Assembly: GCA_002412795.1 (NCBI GenBank)
Contig: DHVS01000029.1
Span: forward strand, 204,053-268,052
DNA length: 64,000 bases
DNA from: a bacterium UBP2_UBA5202
Lineage (GTDB): Bacteria > Edwardsbacteria > AC1 > EtOH8
Reading direction: 5' to 3'
The notes under the pieces were generated by a model, which was not told where the DNA came from, did no database searches, and saw only the letters and a list, made by a program, of their open reading frames with translations. The position numbers were made by a program, and so were the translations under genes. Below, piece by piece: positions 17,624 through 25,468 of the stretch; the stretch's first letter is position 1, and every line of letters starts with the position of its first letter.

Positions 17624-18062
17624 TGCTTACCCCTTTTCTTTATTAATGTCTCTCTAAATTTCTCAGTAAAAGAATAAAGCAGGTTCGGTAATAACTCCGA
17701 TATTATCTCAATTATGTTCTTTTCTTTTTGTGCCGCCAACAAGAAAAGAACCAAAAGAAAAAGCTCGTCGCTAAAAACTCTCCGGGCGTTGTGCTTCTCG
17801 TTGATGACGGGCTTGTCTGAACTCGGGCTTTGTCCAGCCCTCAAACATGCAGACAAGCTTTTTCCGCCATCAACTGCGATGCTCACTGATCGTTTTAACG
17901 CGACTTACCGAGGTTGGCACCTGAAGTGCAATACCGAAGCGATCGCTAAGAATATTAATATCCCCTTGGCGTGCTTTGCGGCTTCGCGGTTTGAATATTT
18001 ATGGTCCTTGGATAAATATACAGCTTTTGCTATGGGTTGTCAATGGTATATAGGGGAATAAA
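17624..18062. other. 440-bp intergenic region without a convincing gene
   Basis: An 11-bp inverted repeat GTTCTTTTCTT/AAGAAAAGAAC lies near 17715-17750. A plus-strand reading frame of 115 codons (17714-18061) has no ribosome-binding site and no recognisable domain, and its opening is the translation of the inverted repeat. I regard it as non-coding or the remains of a dispersed element. Confidence 0.45.
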
Positions 18063-18088
18063 AAAAGCCGCCCAATCGGGCGGCTTTT
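18063..18088 (-). terminator. Terminator after the 83-aa orphan gene
   Basis: Stem 18063-18073 with 18078-18088 (AAAAGCCGCCC type), 4-nt loop, T-run on the minus strand, just past the stop at 18094. Confidence 0.88.
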
Positions 18089-18093
18089 GGTCT

Positions 18094-18345
18094 TTAGGCG
18101 TTGGGTAACTGGGGTGGTTTATAAACCTTGGATGCGCCGGGATCAAGGGCGATAATGGCCGATTCGGCCATCGCCAGGGTGTCGTAGGCTCCAAAGACAT
18201 TGGCCATGGCAAAGTCGTTGACGTCCTTTTCCGAGGAATAATACCAGACGCCGGTCTCCTGCTTGGCTACGGACTGCTGATAAGCCTGGTCGGATGACGG
18301 ATGTACCACGTATTTGGGTCCTGCCTCACGAATGCAAATGTACAT
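18094..18345 (-). CDS. 83-residue orphan protein, paralogue of 36768-37025
   Basis: Function unknown. It opens MYICIREAGPKYVVHPS and continues GVWYY...NVFGAYDTLAMAESAI..LDP. The protein at 36768-37025 has the same skeleton: YLCIREVGTEYLLQP, NVWYF, NVFGSFGSYRDLQSA and VDP. Size (83 and 85 residues) and motif spacing match, so they form one small family. The start codon abuts the TGA of the TPR gene (TGAATG), with AGGAGG inside the TPR coding end, so translation should be coupled. The pairing of one copy with a TPR protein and the other with a TPR-containing regulator suggests a common regulatory role; that is inference. Confidence 0.8.
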   Translation of the reverse strand: MYICIREAGPKYVVHPSSDQAYQQSVAKQETGVWYYSSEKDVNDFAMANVFGAYDTLAMAESAIIALDPGASKVYKPPQLPNA

Positions 18346-19284
18346 TCAATTCACCTCCTTTTCTTTTTGGTTTAACTGGTTGGTTATTCTTTTTGCTTCT
18401 TCGTTAAGACCGGGGATGTCTATGTTCAAAGCTCTCATTTTATCTAAGTATTCCCGGGCTTGGCCGATCTCGTTCATTTCGTTGTAAACATCCCCAATGT
18501 TCAAGAGGGAAACTGCCTGCATGTATTTAGTTCCTTGTTTTACTGCTATATCATAGCATTTGTAAAATGATGCGTTGGCCTCCTTGTATTGGTGACTTTT
18601 GAAGCAAGCAAGCCCGGCGAAACAGCAACTATTCAATAAGTTAGTAGTATCGCCAATTTTAGTGGCTATGTCTTCTGATGTCTTTAAATATTTAATCGCT
18701 GATTGGTGATTATCAACTTCACTGTATAAAAAACCCAACGACCCATAAATATGTCCGATGTTTCTAATATCCGATAGGCCTTCATAATAGGCTACCAACT
18801 CTTCTAATATTTTTATGGCCTCATTTACTTTCCCGGTGGCATGGTAACTATCAGCTATATTCTCCAGACATATGCACTCATTCTTCTTGTCCCCGTTCTT
18901 TTTGCAGATCTCCAAACCGGAGGCATAGTATTCATAGGCCTTGTCGTTCTTTTCCAGGTACTGCATCAGCTTGCCCAGGCCGTTGTAGCACTCCACCTGG
19001 CCGGAGAGGTCCCGGTGGGCCAGGTATTTCTCCAAGGCCCGGTTGTAATGGGCCTCGGCCTGGGCGAACTCGCCCTTGACCAGGCTTACCAGCCCCTGAC
19101 AGCTGATGGCCTCGGCCTGCCGAACCTGGTCGCCCTGGAGGGCGGCGGCGGCGTGCATCCGCACAAAGTCGCCCAGGGCCTTGTCGTAACTGCCTATCAG
19201 ACGGTAAACCTCCCCCCTTTTGCGGTAGAGCAGGAACAGAGAGGTCAGGGGTTCGTTCAGTTTATGCCGGCGGGGTTGGGGCAT
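18346..19284 (-). CDS. Tetratricopeptide repeat protein
   Basis: A 312-residue all-helical protein of about seven TPR motifs, e.g. AEAISCQGLVSLVKGEFAQA, YNGLGKLMQYLEKNDKAYEY and LLNIGDVYNEMNEIGQAREY. TPRs mediate protein-protein contacts. There is no signal peptide or enzymatic domain. The start of the protein resembles the middle of larger kinase/cyclase-TPR proteins, so it may be a truncated descendant. Its stop codon directly abuts the start of the 83-aa orphan, making a tight pair, and a terminator follows that gene. The N-terminal part is GC-rich and the C-terminal part AT-rich. Confidence 0.8.
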   Translation of the reverse strand: MPQPRRHKLNEPLTSLFLLYRKRGEVYRLIGSYDKALGDFVRMHAAAALQGDQVRQAEAISCQGLVSLVKGEFAQAEAHYNRALEKYLAHRDLSGQVECYNGLGKLMQYLEKNDKAYEYYASGLEICKKNGDKKNECICLENIADSYHATGKVNEAIKILEELVAYYEGLSDIRNIGHIYGSLGFLYSEVDNHQSAIKYLKTSEDIATKIGDTTNLLNSCCFAGLACFKSHQYKEANASFYKCYDIAVKQGTKYMQAVSLLNIGDVYNEMNEIGQAREYLDKMRALNIDIPGLNEEAKRITNQLNQKEKEVN

Positions 19285-19344
19285 GCCGTTTACTGTTGCC
19301 TGTTTTGCGTTGACTGTTTAGTGTCAGTTTTTAAAATTAAAAAA

Positions 19345-19364
19345 CCCCGTCATTGCTGACGGGG
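19345..19364 (-). terminator. Rho-independent terminator
   Basis: Stem CCCCGTCA/TGACGGGG with a 4-nt loop and six T's on the minus strand. It closes the transcription unit of the broken gene at 19499-20242, before the TPR gene. Confidence 0.8.
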
Positions 19365-19498
19365 CGTTGATATCTTGCTGGTGCAAGTTCAGCAGGCACT
19401 CGTGATCGCCAATCCCACCAGCCAGACTTGACGAATAGACTGCCTACTATAATGTAATGCAATTATACTTATATCAAACCGCCCTGTCAAGGGAAATA

Positions 19499-20242
19499 TT
19501 AAATATTTTTCAAACAATTTATGGGCTGATATCTCTCCATTCGTTTTAGCAAACTGTTGTATTTGAATACCGGGAATGCCGTCTTGAACTTGTAGGGGCC
19601 GACGGTGTCCTTGTAATATTTCTTGGCGATAACGACCCAGTAACATTTATTGTTTTGATCGTCATACTGGGGCAGTTCGTATTTGCTGATATACATCAAT
19701 TCCCGGTCGTCCTTATCCCGGCGGAAATAGATATTTGTTGTTTTTTAAATGGTATGCCTTATCCACGGCAGCCTCTTTCCGCGTGACGGTATATAAAACT
19801 CCGATTTCAACTCATGCCGTCCGTTTTCCTTGTTCTTATACATGAATTTAACGCCGTCATCAAGGCTGATGCTGATCTTGTTCCCGAAACGGTCTTCTAT
19901 GGGGCCTTCAACGTAATTTTCAAAAAACTTCAAGGCATCGCCTTCAGTATAATTAGGGCCGAAGCATTGCACCAGTTCATGGTCCGGAGGGAATAAATTA
20001 TCATTTACATGATGATAGTCAATTAATTTAACCAACCTGGTTATTTCATTTCTTTTGAGGGTAACTTTAACAACCCGGCCCTTTAACCCCTCAATTTTAC
20101 GGACCAAAGCGTAATAGGATATTTTGATCACATCATAAAATATATGCGCTATTGTTTGGAAATTGCTAAAATCATGTACTTTGGCAATTTCCCGCAATTT
20201 ATGCAATATTTCTTCTTGAGAGTTAAAGTTATGGGGCAACAT
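19499..20242 (-). pseudogene. Uncharacterised gene interrupted by an in-frame stop (or two small genes)
   Basis: A 165-codon frame (19745-20242, opening MLPHNFNSQEEIL) ends with TAA at 19745-19747. The same frame continues uninterrupted for about 80 codons to 19499, including YISKYELPQYDD and CYWVVIAKKYYKD. The downstream part has its own ATG at 19696 but only a poor ribosome-binding site. The exact frame continuity across the stop suggests one ancestral protein of about 247 residues split by a nonsense change. I recognise no domain; both parts are AT-rich and lysine-rich. Two adjacent small genes remain possible. Confidence 0.5.
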
Positions 20243-20382
20243 ACCTATTCCATGTAACTAATTCGTTAAATAGTGTTTACTGGATAGTGTCTGCCGTTAA
20301 CAATTCACGACTTGTCCGAAGTAGCCTTGGGCGTAGTCGGATTCACAATTCACAGTTCAGTGTCCCCCGGTTGGCGGACAGA
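20243..20382. other. Intergenic region with dispersed-repeat words
   Basis: No gene. It contains a CTTGTCCGAAGTAGCCTTGG-like word followed by CGTAGTCGG, related to CGTCCGCCGTAGCTTTAGCG near 37081. Such sequences look like fragments of dispersed intergenic repeats. Confidence 0.4.
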
Positions 20383-20790
20383 TCAACCCAAGCCGTGTTG
20401 GTTGAAAAAGGGGCCGTACTGCATATCGCTGCCCTTGATGTGCTTTAACAGCCAATCTTTAAGGAACAGCATCACCTCGATGGATAAACCCTGCCGGCCC
20501 TTATCCGCCTCGACTTTGAACTCCAGCACCCGTTTCACGAAGTCGTTGTGCTCCCGGATGTGCTCCGGGGCGCCGGGGTATTGGTACAGCTCAAAGTATT
20601 TTTCCTCGGTGGCAAAGTGGGTCTGGGTGTAGGCTAACAGGCCGTCTATTATTGAATCGATCACGTCCTTCCCCCGCCCCAGGGCCATGGCATCGTGAAT
20701 GCCGTTGAGCAGGCCGACCAGTTTTTGGCGCTGGTGGTCTATTTCTCTGACGTGGACGTTGTAGCTGTCGTTCCAGGTGATGAAGGCCAT
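20383..20790 (-). CDS. Bacteriohemerythrin (non-haem di-iron O2-binding protein)
   Basis: A 135-residue single-domain hemerythrin. All expected ligands are present: His19 (DHQRQ), His58 and Glu62 (THFATEE), His77 and His81 (HIREH), His117 and Asp122 (KHIKGSD). Such proteins bind O2 at a di-iron centre and serve in oxygen sensing, storage or delivery in microaerobic and anaerobic bacteria. A CGGAG sits 6 nt before ATG 20790. It is monocistronic, and its 5' region is an exceptional G-rich tract on the plus strand. Confidence 0.93.
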   Translation of the reverse strand: MAFITWNDSYNVHVREIDHQRQKLVGLLNGIHDAMALGRGKDVIDSIIDGLLAYTQTHFATEEKYFELYQYPGAPEHIREHNDFVKRVLEFKVEADKGRQGLSIEVMLFLKDWLLKHIKGSDMQYGPFFNQHGLG

Positions 20791-20800
20791 GTTTGGCTCC

Positions 20801-20877
20801 GGGGTGGAGGGTTGGGATTGGGGCTAGGGGGGTGCGGTTAGGGCGGGCTGGGGCTGATGAGGACGGCGGGGCGGGGC
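20801..20877 (+). other. G-rich tract, potential G-quadruplex
   Basis: The plus strand carries more than eight runs of three or more G's separated by short loops, beginning GGGGTGGAGGGTTGGG. It occupies the whole spacer between the Mrr-like gene and the bacteriohemerythrin gene and is on the template strand for both. It is not related to the other repeat families seen here. Confidence 0.6.
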
Positions 20878-20891
20878 TTTGTGTTCAGTAT

Positions 20892-21896
20892 TTAGTCATT
20901 TTCTTCTATAATTTCAGGAACATAAACCTTTTTCAACGGGATAAGACCCTTATACTTTGAATCAAACTTTTCGTAATGTTCCATTATCAAATCTACCAGC
21001 TCCACCCCATCGATCAAACGTAAATTACTTTTACTTTTGGCAAAGTTTTTTGCTGAATTAGTAAATGTACCAAGGGTAACAAGCAAACCATACTCATTAG
21101 CAGAGACTTTACCATATAAAGCGGAAACAATTGGGTCACCAATACTGCCGTCCGTGCTTTTAACTTGTACTTTGATTATTGGCGGTTCAAAGCCCAAATC
21201 ATCTTTATGGGCGATTATGTCAATTCCACCATCAGGTCCTTCCGGGGAGACACGGGTTTTATATCCAATTACGTTTAATAATTGGGCTACAAAATCAGCG
21301 AACGGATGACCTTTTAATTCAGTACTTAGTTGCTTTAGAATAAAATCTTTTGTTGTTTCTTCTATATCCTCTGCCACGATGCCAACTGTTGGATCATTTT
21401 TCTCTTCTTTTGGTTCTTGCTTACCTTCCAAAGATACAATAAATTCATCAGCGTAATTTCTTATTTGGAAAAATGCCATGGCTGAACCTACCTCATATAG
21501 GGCGCCTTGGGTAAAGTTTGTCCTTGGGTGTTTTTTGAGCCATTTAACAGTTCTGGTATGAGGGTATTTATCGCTAATGTTTGGTTCGTATTTATAATCG
21601 CCTTCAATAATCCCAATATTAATGGTTCGCTCTTGTCTTGAAGGATATACTATATAATCGCCTGTTTTCATTTCATGTACAAAACGAAACAATTGGCCAG
21701 CATTATTGTATATTTTGCCGGGCTTGTAATCAGGGTATACGCTTGTTACTTTGGCTTTGAATGCTTCTCTATTGGGCTTTATTAAAGAAAGATCGCCAAT
21801 AATTTGCCAGCCCAAAGCAACTTTATCTTTTTTTAGAAAGAGAGAATCTGCATCACCTTCATGCCCGGCGTGTATGCCCCATACTGGCTTTATCAT
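20892..21896 (-). CDS. Mrr-like restriction endonuclease
   Basis: A 334-residue protein. The C-terminal Mrr_cat-type nuclease domain (about 185-315) shows the PD-(D/E)xK-family signature: GGIDIIAH with Asp226, then VQVKS with Gln244-Val-Lys246. The N-terminal half (about 1-155, opening KPVWGIHAGHEGDADSLF) is the module seen in 'restriction system protein' homologues. Mrr-type enzymes cut modified DNA, but one coded beside a specificity and a methyltransferase subunit could instead work with them. AGGGGG lies 5 nt before the ATG. It lies 15 nt after the specificity gene, in the same operon, and is AT-rich. Confidence 0.87.
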   Translation of the reverse strand: MIKPVWGIHAGHEGDADSLFLKKDKVALGWQIIGDLSLIKPNREAFKAKVTSVYPDYKPGKIYNNAGQLFRFVHEMKTGDYIVYPSRQERTINIGIIEGDYKYEPNISDKYPHTRTVKWLKKHPRTNFTQGALYEVGSAMAFFQIRNYADEFIVSLEGKQEPKEEKNDPTVGIVAEDIEETTKDFILKQLSTELKGHPFADFVAQLLNVIGYKTRVSPEGPDGGIDIIAHKDDLGFEPPIIKVQVKSTDGSIGDPIVSALYGKVSANEYGLLVTLGTFTNSAKNFAKSKSNLRLIDGVELVDLIMEHYEKFDSKYKGLIPLKKVYVPEIIEEND

Positions 21897-21911
21897 TTCA
21901 ACCCCCTAACA

Positions 21912-23333
21912 CTAAAGTTTAATATTTAACTTTTCGACTTCAATGTGGATCCACTTCTCTGCCTCTTTTTCTGTTTTCTCAATAGCCATCTCAACCCCAC
22001 GCTTGGCGATTTCAAGTAAGGCCTTTGATTTCTCGCGGTCGCAAAAAGATTGGTTAATTTTATCGGATATTTTCTTCTGTTGTTCTATTGGTAGAATTGG
22101 TATAAGCACATCTTTTATTTGATCTAAGCGCCAATGGTCAATTATTGAACCACCCACATCACGTTCCATTTGTTTTTGTACAATAACAGAATTTAATACA
22201 AGGGTTAGGTATTCTGGTATTATTTCATGCTTATTTTTTATATGTAAGCGTAGGATACCGCTTGAAGGTATCATTTTAACTGGTTTGTCTTTTAGATAAT
22301 ATGCAATGCCCGGTGTAGCGTCTTTAGATAGAAGTATTTCCCCCGCTAAAGGTTGGTAGCCCTCTAATTCTTTGTATACTTTGTCAGATATATATTGTTG
22401 GTTATCGTTATTGATCCCATATTTTGAAAGATTGCTAACTCGTAAAAACGGTATACCCTCTTCTTGGTATTTTTCACTACCTGGCTCAAAACATTTTGTT
22501 ATTGTTACAATGTCGCCAAGTCTGGCATAGTTTCTTACGGTTTTAATGGCTTTTTCTATTTCTTCATAGATTGGTCGGTAATATTCTGCATCTATGCGTT
22601 CCTTGGCTTGCGTGTCCGAATAGTTTTTAACATATGATAATTGCTGTTTTGTTATCCACTTTAAAAACCCAAGTTCGGAAAGAAGGATTTGCTCGGCTTG
22701 GATATATAGCTTCTTTGCTTCATTACCAATAGCAAATGCTTCTTCAACTTTGGAACGAATTGATTTTTGGAATACATCGGTGGGTAAAAATACCTTAATC
22801 TCTTTTAGGTCAGATAAATTCAAACCTTGTTGGATGGCGCCTCTTGCTCCACGCAAACAAAACAGTTGCCCCACATTTGAATTTAAATAAGCTACTAAAT
22901 AAAACGGGTCAACCTTTTTAGATCGGATAATTGTGCTTTTACAACTAAAGATTGACGAAGCATCTTTCTTAGTAGCAATTGCTACTTTGCCCAAAGTTCC
23001 AACAACCGTTACCAATAAATCATTTACCCTAATGTGGAATTGCGGTAGTTTATTGTAGACCTGCTCCGGTATAAAAGCCGGGGCATCGTCGCTTATTATA
23101 AAATCGTTTATATCCCTATTCCGTACATATTTAAAAGACGAATTGGGGACATATTGATCCATCGTAACAGTAGAACCAAATGGGCCTATAATAAAAGTGG
23201 CATGGTCACTTAATGTACCATTGCCTTTTTTATCAAGCAGATTAATTTTATCTAATACCTCTGCCCTGTAATACTCGGCATCAACACGCAATTCCAAATT
23301 TAAACTGCTGAATTTTACAATGGAAGTTTGCAT
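21912..23333 (-). CDS. hsdS: Type I-like restriction-modification DNA specificity subunit
   Basis: A 473-residue S subunit with two target-recognition domains (about 1-190 and 235-440). Each has the FxxYxxxxDI...F.PE-type core: YVRNRDINDFIISDD in the first and FLRVSNLSKYGINNDNQQYI in the second. Each is followed by a conserved helix region. It determines which DNA sequence is methylated and cut. It starts 3 nt after the stop of the nuclease-methyltransferase fusion and is followed by the Mrr-like gene. The last 35 residues are a Glu/Lys-rich helix. Confidence 0.92.
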   Translation of the reverse strand: MQTSIVKFSSLNLELRVDAEYYRAEVLDKINLLDKKGNGTLSDHATFIIGPFGSTVTMDQYVPNSSFKYVRNRDINDFIISDDAPAFIPEQVYNKLPQFHIRVNDLLVTVVGTLGKVAIATKKDASSIFSCKSTIIRSKKVDPFYLVAYLNSNVGQLFCLRGARGAIQQGLNLSDLKEIKVFLPTDVFQKSIRSKVEEAFAIGNEAKKLYIQAEQILLSELGFLKWITKQQLSYVKNYSDTQAKERIDAEYYRPIYEEIEKAIKTVRNYARLGDIVTITKCFEPGSEKYQEEGIPFLRVSNLSKYGINNDNQQYISDKVYKELEGYQPLAGEILLSKDATPGIAYYLKDKPVKMIPSSGILRLHIKNKHEIIPEYLTLVLNSVIVQKQMERDVGGSIIDHWRLDQIKDVLIPILPIEQQKKISDKINQSFCDREKSKALLEIAKRGVEMAIEKTEKEAEKWIHIEVEKLNIKL

Positions 23334-23336
23334 GAG

Positions 23337-25391
23337 CTATTTCCAAAAGCTTAATTTATCTTTTTTTGCCCACTCTATAAAAGCTTCAGCTATACCATCC
23401 GGTAGCTCACCTTTGTGATTATGCAAATCATGCTCAACAATAAAATGCCCATATTTATCAAGTTTTTTATCCTTCCCATAAGTATAAATATAATTGTAAT
23501 CTCCTGAATTATCTTTGCCCGGTCTTTCAGAAACAGCAAAGAATATTGGATAATCATCTTTTTGAGGACAAAGTTTATCATCCCATTTTTGCAAAAACAA
23601 AACACTGGTCTTTGTGCCGGTGTGCGGTTTAAATGTGTTCACATGCAAACCAACAACCGCCAATATCCTGGCCTTACCAGAAATATATTCTCTTATATCT
23701 TTATCTGTTGTATTATTAAACCTACCCTGTGGCAATACTATGGCTAAGCGACCACCAGGTTTTACAAAATCAAGGTTCCGTTCTATGAAAAGAATGTCCC
23801 GACCAACCTTAGGTTTTGGCTTTTTCTTTTCGTTAAAACCCAATTCATATTTGTGTATAATGCTTGATTCTTTTATATCCCCGGCAAACGGCGGGTTTGC
23901 CATAAGAATATCAAAATTGTATTCTTTGTTGCTGTTTCTGTCCTTTTGTAAAGCTTCTAACCGTTTCAACCCTTTGCCGTATGTGTCCCGCCATTGGTTA
24001 TCAGTTGTCCTTTGGTCCCAACGATCATAATCAAGCGTGTTCAAATGCAAAACATTTGTTTCGCCGTCTCCGGCAATAAGGTTAAGGGTACGTGCAACAC
24101 GAACGACCTTTTCGTCAAAATCAATGCCAAACACCCTTAACACATCTTCCTTTTCTTCTTGGGATATCTCTGTATTTTCAAAAAGATGACCGGTTAGGTG
24201 GAATATAGTATGGACGGTAAAACCGCAGGACCCTGCGGCGGTGTCAATCATATACTCGCCCTTTTTAGGGTTGAGCATTTTTACGCACATGTCTATTACA
24301 TGCCTGGGTGTAAAATACTGGCCCTTTTCACCTTTAGCCGACTTGCTTATTAAATACTCAAAGGCTTCGTCAATGACCTGCAAGTTTGAATTGAATAGTT
24401 TGATGTCCTGCAAACTGGAAACGCAAATGGACAAATGCGAAGGCGTCAAATCAAGTTTGCTGGCATCGGGAAATACCCCCGGCCATTTTTTCTTGGCTTC
24501 ATCAAACAATTTTTGTATTTTGGCATATAGCTGGGCTCCAGTTTGCCCGGTATTTCTGAATTCCAGCACTCTAAAAGTATTGTCATCCAAACCAGCTAAC
24601 GCTTTTTTAATGTCATCGTATGTATATTCGGGATTTTTACTACCGTCTGCGATACCGGGGAGTTTTTTACTATTTAAAAAATAGCTTATAACGGTTTTAT
24701 CCTGTTGGCTTTTGTTTTCATCATACAACTTGGTAAAAATAAGTTTGAATACCTCTTCAAATACATCAACCCCGGCGTTTGCCAGGACTTCATCCTCCAT
24801 CTCGGTGATTATGTCTTTTAAAGTCTTGCCTTCGTTGGGTATTTTGTCCTTAATAATAAGATCGCGAAGAGTAAAGCGTTCTTTTAAAATATCCTCGAGG
24901 GTTTGATCCGCTTTTGGAATATCGGTAATATCTTCAAAGAAATTAGGATCTTTACGGTTGTAATGTGAAATCTGCCCGCCGTTTGACCATACACCAATAG
25001 GCGCACCGGTAGCGTTGCAATAAGACCTTAATTGCTCCTTGCCGTCTTTTAATTTAGGTTTTTTAACCTCAACTATTATATATTCTGTGGTCGGTCTATC
25101 CTTATCAAAAATGACGATATCGGCCGTTTTGGTTTCCCGGCCAAACGTAACCGAATGCTCAAAACGAATACGCCGTTTAGGATAGCCATATTCGTTAATA
25201 AGTTTTGCGGCGTATAGCTGGCGTACGACCTCTTCAGGCTTTAACTGTACTTCCTTATCTCTTATTATGCAAACAACGTAAGGCTTACCCTTGATCACTG
25301 TAATTTTAGCTTCAAGGGCTTTAATTTCTTTTGGGTTAAAGAGAGAAAGGTTATAGTTTGAGTCTTTAAGTATATCAATTATACTAGCCAT
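23337..25391 (-). CDS. Nuclease-N6-adenine methyltransferase fusion (BcgI-like restriction-modification subunit)
   Basis: A 684-residue bifunctional protein. Residues about 20-130 form an HsdR_N-type PD-(D/E)xK nuclease: Asp91 in ADIVIF, then EVK at 108-110. Residues about 200-340 are an HsdM-like helical region. From about 345 comes the N6-adenine methyltransferase, with KGQYFTPRHVIDMCV, the SAM loop DTAAGSCGF (383-391) and the catalytic NPPF (499-502). Fusion of nuclease and methylase with a separate S subunit, and no HsdR helicase, is the plan of BcgI-type (IIB/IIG) systems. AAGGTG lies 5 nt before the start. It is the first gene of the operon, behind its own promoter and a palindrome. Confidence 0.9.
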   Translation of the reverse strand: MASIIDILKDSNYNLSLFNPKEIKALEAKITVIKGKPYVVCIIRDKEVQLKPEEVVRQLYAAKLINEYGYPKRRIRFEHSVTFGRETKTADIVIFDKDRPTTEYIIVEVKKPKLKDGKEQLRSYCNATGAPIGVWSNGGQISHYNRKDPNFFEDITDIPKADQTLEDILKERFTLRDLIIKDKIPNEGKTLKDIITEMEDEVLANAGVDVFEEVFKLIFTKLYDENKSQQDKTVISYFLNSKKLPGIADGSKNPEYTYDDIKKALAGLDDNTFRVLEFRNTGQTGAQLYAKIQKLFDEAKKKWPGVFPDASKLDLTPSHLSICVSSLQDIKLFNSNLQVIDEAFEYLISKSAKGEKGQYFTPRHVIDMCVKMLNPKKGEYMIDTAAGSCGFTVHTIFHLTGHLFENTEISQEEKEDVLRVFGIDFDEKVVRVARTLNLIAGDGETNVLHLNTLDYDRWDQRTTDNQWRDTYGKGLKRLEALQKDRNSNKEYNFDILMANPPFAGDIKESSIIHKYELGFNEKKKPKPKVGRDILFIERNLDFVKPGGRLAIVLPQGRFNNTTDKDIREYISGKARILAVVGLHVNTFKPHTGTKTSVLFLQKWDDKLCPQKDDYPIFFAVSERPGKDNSGDYNYIYTYGKDKKLDKYGHFIVEHDLHNHKGELPDGIAEAFIEWAKKDKLSFWK

Positions 25392-25413
25392 TGCTTCACC
25401 TTTTTATATTTGT

Positions 25414-25442
25414 AAGCGTATAGTTTCTATAACTATACGCTT
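25414..25442. promoter_or_regulatory. Palindromic operator overlapping the restriction-modification promoter
   Basis: A perfect 12-bp inverted repeat AAGCGTATAGTT/AACTATACGCTT with a 5-nt spacer. Its right arm contains the -10 box TATAGT of the minus-strand promoter (25432-25437). Such placement fits a repressor or controller-protein site. The plus strand also has a T-run after the dyad, but no plus-strand gene precedes it. Confidence 0.65.
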
Positions 25443-25461
25443 TTTGTGGTTTTAAAGTCAA
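25432..25461 (-). promoter_or_regulatory. Sigma70-type promoter of the restriction-modification operon
   Basis: Minus strand: -35 TTGACT (25456-25461), an 18-bp spacer and -10 TATAGT (25432-25437). The transcript would start near 25425, about 35 nt before the ATG at 25391. Confidence 0.6.
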
Positions 25462-25468
25462 GCAATAA

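Noticed and set aside
17714..18061. A 115-codon plus-strand reading frame (opens MFFSFCAANKKRTK)
   Set aside because: No ribosome-binding site, no recognisable domain, and its beginning is simply the translation of an inverted repeat; likely non-coding.
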